Below the pieces are notes generated by a model, which ran no database searches, was not told the DNA's origin, and saw only the letters and a program-made list of their open reading frames with translations. From Candidatus Pacearchaeota archaeon (GTDB lineage: Archaea; Nanoarchaeota; Nanoarchaeia; Pacearchaeales; GW2011-AR1): 8,307 nt of DNA. Numbering within the stretch: position 1 is the first letter of the stretch; the number at the start of each line of letters is the position of its first letter. This document shows, in pieces, positions 5,262-8,307 of the stretch. The stretch lies in assembly GCA_002690445.1 (NCBI GenBank), contig NZER01000107.1, forward strand, positions 1 to 8,307, in the 5' to 3' direction. The position numbers and the translations under genes were made by a program.

Positions 5262-5522
5262 TTAGCTTCCCTTCTTCTTCTTCCATTGGGCCGCACAGTC
5301 AGCCATGGTATGGCCCGCCTTCATGCACTCGGAGGTGTGCTGTTGATAGGCACTGGGCGCACGCTTCCCTTTGCTTCCGCCTCGGCCAAACTCGACCATC
5401 TTCTCGTCGCAGTCGGTTAACTTCTTAACTTTGCTGATGATGGCTTTAGAGACTTCTAGCTCTTTTAGCACTTCAATCAAGGCCTCTTTAACTTCGGGAT
5501 GTAAGCAAACAATGGTTGACAT
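5262..5522 (-). CDS. Small basic protein with HMG/YABBY-like C-terminal motif, 86 aa
   Basis: The ATG at 5522 shares its A with the TAA of the upstream gene. Residues 8-35 form an amphipathic helical segment (EVKEALIEVLKELEVSKAIISKVKK read in parts), possibly for oligomerisation. Residues 49-86 are basic: a Gly/Lys-rich hinge, then KRAPSAYQQHTSECMKAG (53-70) and DCAAQWKKKKGS (75-86). The order 'R-x-PSAY, two helices, then CAA-x-W-Lys run' resembles the minimal HMG-box/YABBY half-domain (PSAYN...F...AAxxW) known from DNA-bending proteins and seen in several large viruses. Its size, charge and motif suggest a virion or genome-associated DNA-binding protein. It sits beside a possible structural protein, which agrees with that. 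The fold is inferred from the pattern only. Confidence 0.8.
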   Translation of the reverse strand: MSTIVCLHPEVKEALIEVLKELEVSKAIISKVKKLTDCDEKMVEFGRGGSKGKRAPSAYQQHTSECMKAGHTMADCAAQWKKKKGS

Positions 5523-6127
5523 TACTGTGCGTATACCCCAACGAAAGGTTGCTCGGAGCCGTTATCCTGCGGAAGAACGCGCAGGGGCGGAGTGTCAGTG
5601 GTAACTCCGAAAAGCCACTTAAACTCATGTTCATCCAGCCTTTCCGAGTGTGACATTTTGGCGTTTTCTTGTTCCTGCTGATAGAGAGCGAGCTTCAAAT
5701 GAAACTGGGCACCCCGGTCACTCATCTCGTCCCAGAACTCTCTTAGTTGCATGTTCCAGGCAGGCCCAGGCAACTGCAAGCTCCCGGTAAACCCGGCAGC
5801 AAAGTTACCCTTGATGGAGGCACTTCGGTCAGGAGCAACCATTGATCTAGCGCCGTACTTTGTCATTATGTCGGTAGTCGGTCGTCCGTTGTTTTCGCCC
5901 GGCTTCCATTCTACCCAGGTCTGATCGGCACCAGCGAAACTAGGAACGGCGAATGGATTAGGGACCCAACTCCCTGACAATGGCACAAAACCGATATCGT
6001 GTTTAAGCTCAACATACTGGCCAGCCCAGAGCGCGGCTGAACTGTCGTTCACCATATTCCAAGACCAAACTATTAAAATGGTTTTGGCCTGGTAGATGCT
6101 TATTTTCCCTAATTGTGTTTCTGACAT
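5522..6127 (-). CDS. Hypothetical protein, possibly structural, 201 aa
   Basis: ATG 6127 has GAGGG at 6133-6137 with good spacing, and the previous gene ends 9 bases upstream. No signal peptide or membrane segment is seen beyond a short hydrophobic strand (ILIVWSW, 17-23). The first 125 residues are rich in Trp, Phe, Gly, Pro and Ser with short strands (ALWAGQYVEL, IGFVPLSGSW, TWVEWKPG, SIKGNFAAGFTGSLQL), as in beta-sandwich virion proteins. Residues 125-168 are helical and charged (NMQLREFWDEM, HLKLALYQQEQENAKM). The last 35 residues return to strands and end in GVYAQ. I do not recognise the family. Beta-rich content and position between membrane and DNA-binding small proteins make a minor capsid or spike protein possible, at low confidence. 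Confidence 0.78.
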   Translation of the reverse strand: MSETQLGKISIYQAKTILIVWSWNMVNDSSAALWAGQYVELKHDIGFVPLSGSWVPNPFAVPSFAGADQTWVEWKPGENNGRPTTDIMTKYGARSMVAPDRSASIKGNFAAGFTGSLQLPGPAWNMQLREFWDEMSDRGAQFHLKLALYQQEQENAKMSHSERLDEHEFKWLFGVTTDTPPLRVLPQDNGSEQPFVGVYAQ

Positions 6128-6136
6128 ATCAGCCCT

Positions 6137-6361
6137 CTACTCATAGATTGCCGTTACCGCACGGATTCGTACCGGGTCAATAACATTCAGATTACCGGGA
6201 CGCTCTCTACTTTCGCCAGCGATCCTGGCCTTCCCCTGGTCAATCTGGGTCACGTTGGCCTCAGTGTCAGGCTCATCCTCATCACTCCTCATGAAGAAGC
6301 CAAGGCCAGCAATGGCGGCGCCGCCTGCTAAAAGCACTAGTCCAAAGTTTTTCACCGTCAT
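6137..6361 (-). CDS. Single-pass membrane protein, 74 aa
   Basis: The ATG at 6361 overlaps the TGA of the upstream membrane gene (ATGA), with AAGGAG at 6365-6370, a slightly short 3-base spacing. Residues 5-23 are one Gly/Ala/Leu-rich transmembrane helix (FGLVLLAGGAAIAGLGFF). Arg25 marks the cytoplasmic side, then comes a highly acidic patch (SDEDEPDTE). The rest is soluble, with a basic region (KARIAGESRERPG) and a short end (VRIRAVTAIYE). I know no family for it. The helix-plus-acidic-patch design recurs in this window (5137-5256 and 545-1417). It is probably a virion membrane or membrane-tether protein cotranscribed with the multi-pass protein before it. Confidence 0.82.
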   Translation of the reverse strand: MTVKNFGLVLLAGGAAIAGLGFFMRSDEDEPDTEANVTQIDQGKARIAGESRERPGNLNVIDPVRIRAVTAIYE

Positions 6362-7014
6362 CTACTCCTTGTTAGCAGAACAACCCCGACGAGCATCACG
6401 CCAGCACCAATAAGTATCGGAGTCATAAATGGTTTGACCACAGTAGCTACTGCTCCGGCAACATACTTAAAGACTTTAATCAAGGAGTCGGGATCAACCA
6501 TAGCCCAAATCAACGTACCGCCAATAACCAACGTAGATGTGCTGAAGAAGAACCGCCCAAACCGTGTTTTGCCAAGGGCTGTGATGGCCGTCCTTATCCC
6601 GCCCAGGATGGCACCAGGGCGTAAAAAGGCTAAAGAAAAAAGAGCGCTTCCCCTGGCCGCCATGGGGGCCGCTCTCGCCAATGCCATTGCGATAGGCCCA
6701 GCCGCCATAAAGTAAGACGGGGTATAGCGACCCGGGTCGTCATGGGCAATAAAGTAGATGTGTATAGTGCGGTTCGGCCAATCGACTTCAACAGGTTTCT
6801 TCCCTGGCCAAGGCATCAATCCGTCTTCTACCAAGAACTGGGACATAGACTCTGCCGACTCAAAGATGTTGTCTTTCTCAAATTCATTAGCCATATCGGG
6901 GTCTAGTCGAAGGACCACTTCTCCGTGTTCTCCAGGCGCAAAGTCCCTGTCTATTTTCTGGAGGTCATCGGTTATGTCGTCGCTTGGGTAAAATTCTCTT
7001 ACCAGTTCAGCCAT
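6358..7014 (-). CDS. Multi-pass membrane protein with soluble N-terminal domain, 218 aa
   Basis: The ATG at 7014 shares its A with the TAA of the upstream gene, and GGAGG lies about 11 bases before it. Residues 1-95 are a soluble, acidic domain (DDITDDLQKIDRDF, EVVLRLDPDM, VDWPNRTIHIYFIAHDDPG). The C-terminal half is hydrophobic: about 101-118 and 123-145 (small-residue-rich, perhaps amphipathic), 155-173 (FFFSTSTLVIGGTLIWAMV) and 195-215 (FMTPILIGAGVMLVGVVLL), ending in TRSR. Three to four helices are likely. There is no transporter or enzyme motif. Small-residue helices with a soluble head could serve as a virion internal-membrane or DNA-delivery protein, but this is only a guess from the layout. 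Confidence 0.82.
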   Translation of the reverse strand: MAELVREFYPSDDITDDLQKIDRDFAPGEHGEVVLRLDPDMANEFEKDNIFESAESMSQFLVEDGLMPWPGKKPVEVDWPNRTIHIYFIAHDDPGRYTPSYFMAAGPIAMALARAAPMAARGSALFSLAFLRPGAILGGIRTAITALGKTRFGRFFFSTSTLVIGGTLIWAMVDPDSLIKVFKYVAGAVATVVKPFMTPILIGAGVMLVGVVLLTRSR

Positions 7015-7292
7015 TAGACGTTATCCTCCGGCCACCAAGTGTCTCCGTTGTCAAACTGATACTCCCAGTTAGACCTTAGACCCGTAACAGTCGTTGTACC
7101 AACCCGATCACCCAGTTCGTATGTGGGCTGGCTTGTAGCCCTCCTGCCGCCCTTCTTTGCACCGCCACTTATCCACCACGAAAAGAACGTAGTGAATCCC
7201 ATGCCCAACAGAATGACGGCAGGGTTCACCCGCTGTAGAAGGCCACCGCGAGTGCCGTTAATGCCTGGTGGTGCTTCTTTTAACTCGACCAT
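7014..7292 (-). CDS. One-pass membrane protein with SH3/Tudor-like tail, 92 aa
   Basis: The ATG at 7292 overlaps the end of the HELYH gene by 13 nt, with AGGA 11 bases upstream. Residues 24-41 form one membrane helix (PAVILLGMGFTTFFSWWI). A basic Gly-rich linker follows (GGAKKGGRR, 43-51). Residues 57-92 look like a small five-strand barrel: YELGDRVGTTTVTGL, then WEYQFDNGDTWWPEDNV. The order 'GDxV...GxxxxxxY-x-F-x-N-G-x-x-W-W-x-E' is typical of Tudor/SH3-like or KOW-like modules. Such a module could bind peptidoglycan, a protein tail or nucleic acid on one side of the membrane. With the basic linker after the helix, the tail is probably cytoplasmic. The match is by eye only. Confidence 0.8.
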   Translation of the reverse strand: MVELKEAPPGINGTRGGLLQRVNPAVILLGMGFTTFFSWWISGGAKKGGRRATSQPTYELGDRVGTTTVTGLRSNWEYQFDNGDTWWPEDNV

Positions 7293-7714
7293 GCCGCTGG
7301 GTATCCTTTAGCTAAAAGGTGTTCCTTAACTTCTACTTCAAACTCGTATGCTGGCCTCTCAAAGGGGTTCTCCCACGGTTCCAGGCCGGCCTCTTCTGTT
7401 TCTTTTGCTGCTTGAAGGAAACGCTGTTCAAAGTTTGGATAAACCTCTCTCTGCCAAACATGGTAGAGTTCGTGCGCCCGGAGAGCTTCCCCTGTAGCCG
7501 TCCTTGGTTCGTAGTAATCAGGATGAAGGATGATAAGTCCAGGCTCAGGGTTACTCCCTATCTTTACCAATCTGTTGGCGCTTGGGTGAATGTCAGTGCA
7601 GGTCACGCACAGCACTCGTTCCGGAACACGAATTTGGGTTTCCGTGCCCTCCAGAATCCAGTCAGGAACGATGTTGTACAGCGGGTCATGTGTTTCTGCG
7701 TATAGTCTTGCCAT
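7280..7714 (-). CDS. Predicted HExxH zinc peptidase (gluzincin-like), 144 aa
   Basis: ATG 7714 follows the upstream TAA by two bases. The motif ALRAHELYHVWQRE places HExxH at His81, Glu82 and His85. About 34 residues further on comes NPFERPAYEFEVEV, whose Glu119 or Glu124 could be the third zinc ligand. This 'HExxH-x-x-Q ... NPxExxAY' arrangement occurs in a group of small gluzincin-like peptidases (DUF4157-type and related HELxHxxQ proteins). The segment LIILHPDYY (60-68) would be the edge strand beside the active helix. There is no signal peptide, so it is likely intracellular or carried in the virion. Residues 36-39 (CVTC) might also bind metal. It is one of two separate zinc-peptidase candidates in the window. 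Substrate is unknown; a scaffold or capsid maturation role is only a possibility. Confidence 0.82.
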   Translation of the reverse strand: MARLYAETHDPLYNIVPDWILEGTETQIRVPERVLCVTCTDIHPSANRLVKIGSNPEPGLIILHPDYYEPRTATGEALRAHELYHVWQREVYPNFEQRFLQAAKETEEAGLEPWENPFERPAYEFEVEVKEHLLAKGYPAAWSS

Positions 7715-7716
7715 AA

Positions 7717-8145
7717 TTAGAAATCCGCCGTGACCATGCCTGGAGGCCAGGCTATAGCTTCTACCTCGTAGCCGTACCCAGCTTGAAGCACCGAAACGAC
7801 TATATTGCCTACTTCTTTCACGGGTGTAGTCAGTAAATTCTGCGGCGTTAGCCCTTCAAGAGATAATGCGCGGTAGGTGACAGCATAGGAAGCGTCAAAA
7901 ATCTGCCCAGGCGTTAGCTCGGTCACTGACATTAACGCCAGTGTACGGTTACCAACCATCCATCGATGGGTAATTAGTATGTCTTGGGTGGCGGCTTCGT
8001 ACGCATACCATCTGCCTGTTCCAGCTTCCAAACTTGCAATGTTAGCTTGGTCTATTTCATACCATTCAGATAATGTGCGGTTTTTACCCTGAGCTAAAGC
8101 CATAACCGCAACGGCCGCAACACTAGCTAATAATAGGAACGTCAT
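7717..8145 (-). CDS. Hypothetical exported or membrane-anchored protein, 142 aa
   Basis: The ATG at 8145 lies 3 bases after the stop of the upstream gene, with GAGGG six bases before it. Residues 2-18 are hydrophobic (TFLLLASVAAVAVMALA), followed by QGKNR, which fits either a signal peptide cleaved after ALA or an uncleaved anchor. The rest is soluble and mixed: helix (LSEWYEIDQANIASLEAG), aromatic segment (RWYAYEAATQDILITHRWMVG), and strands (VGNIVVSVLQAGYGYEVEAIAW, read in parts). Gly and aromatic content suggests a beta fold outside the membrane. No catalytic motif or known family is visible. It stands between an acidic Glu-Pro-repeat protein and a zinc-peptidase-like gene. Confidence 0.8.
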   Translation of the reverse strand: MTFLLLASVAAVAVMALAQGKNRTLSEWYEIDQANIASLEAGTGRWYAYEAATQDILITHRWMVGNRTLALMSVTELTPGQIFDASYAVTYRALSLEGLTPQNLLTTPVKEVGNIVVSVLQAGYGYEVEAIAWPPGMVTADF

Positions 8146-8148
8146 TCT

Positions 8149-8307
8149 CTAACCCTCTTCCAACCAGGGGTCCCAGGTGAACTCCGGCTCTACATAGTCA
8201 CTTTCTTCAGTTTGCCACGGGTCTGCTACTACGACAGGCTCTAACACAATCGGCTCTGGCTCCGGCTCAGGCTCAGGCTCAGGCTCAATTTCAAAGAAGT
8301 ATTCCCA
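8149..8307 (-). CDS. C-terminus of acidic Glu-Pro-repeat protein (partial, runs off right edge)
   Basis: The minus strand is open from the right edge to the TAG at 8149-8151, giving the last 52 residues of a protein whose start lies outside the window. After a short hydrophobic entry (WEYFFEI) there are six Glu-Pro repeats (DNA 8251-8286), then IVLEPVVVADPW and a very acidic, Trp-rich tail (EESDYVEPEFTWDPWLEEG). Repeats of this kind form rigid, extended spacers, as in TonB-like and surface or spanning proteins. This could bridge a membrane or a virion layer. The next gene starts 3 bases downstream, so they share an mRNA. Function is not known. Confidence 0.75.
   Translation of the reverse strand, partial: WEYFFEIEPEPEPEPEPEPIVLEPVVVADPWQTEESDYVEPEFTWDPWLEEG
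8251..8286 (-). repeat. Six tandem Glu-Pro codon pairs (hexamer repeat)
   Basis: Tandem hexamers encode E-P six times. The right part is perfect (GAGCCT three times on the minus strand) and the left part drifts at third codon positions (CCG, CCA). Near-identity at one end suggests recent expansion or contraction by slippage, while the drifted end shows protein-level conservation of the repeat. Confidence 0.8.

Overview
This window looks like a piece of an uncultivated virus, most likely a bacterial or archaeal virus, or a closely related mobile element. No hallmark gene (terminase, major capsid, portal, polymerase, integrase) is recognisable, so the viral assignment is an inference. It rests on extreme gene packing, many tiny membrane proteins, a holin-like protein and three predicted peptidase-like or hydrolase-like proteins among unknowns. 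Base composition is about half G+C. TAA, TAG and TGA all act as stops, and Shine-Dalgarno sites are clear, so translation is of bacterial or archaeal type. The host cannot be named from this sequence.

All 19 genes I support lie on the minus strand and read right to left. They are joined by TAATG or ATGA overlaps, 8-25 nt overlaps or gaps of a few bases, so the window is probably part of one long transcript. Both end genes run off the window. There is no intergenic gap over 40 nt, and I see no promoter, terminator, tRNA, CRISPR or insertion sequence.

In transcription order: (1) 8307-6130 holds the C-terminus of an acidic Glu-Pro-repeat protein, a signal-peptide or anchored protein, a small HELYH zinc-peptidase-like protein, a one-pass membrane protein with an SH3/Tudor-like tail, a multi-pass membrane protein and a one-pass membrane protein. 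This mix of membrane and envelope-type proteins could be a virion or membrane-associated module. (2) 6127-4406 holds a 201-aa protein of possible structural type, a small basic protein with an HMG/YABBY-like tail, a tiny membrane protein, and two small soluble unknowns. (3) 4413-2224 is one 729-aa multidomain protein. It has an N-terminal endonuclease III-like (HhH-GPD) DNA-glycosylase fold with its Lys and Asp, and a central transglutaminase/papain-like Cys-His-Asp domain. (4) 2215-1419 is a run of five very small genes: a beta-rich unknown, a two-helix membrane protein, a zinc-knuckle microprotein, a one-helix membrane protein and an XhlA/holin-like protein. (5) 1417-1 holds an exported metzincin-like metalloprotease and the start of a protein whose Pro-rich linker leads into a motif resembling the HMG/YABBY-like tail in section 2.

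A speculative reading is a virion-assembly, entry or lysis region in which the holin-like protein, exported metalloprotease and Cys-His-Asp protein act at the cell boundary, and the DNA-binding proteins (HMG-like, HhH-GPD) go with packaged or incoming DNA. Every functional call here comes from motifs read by eye.
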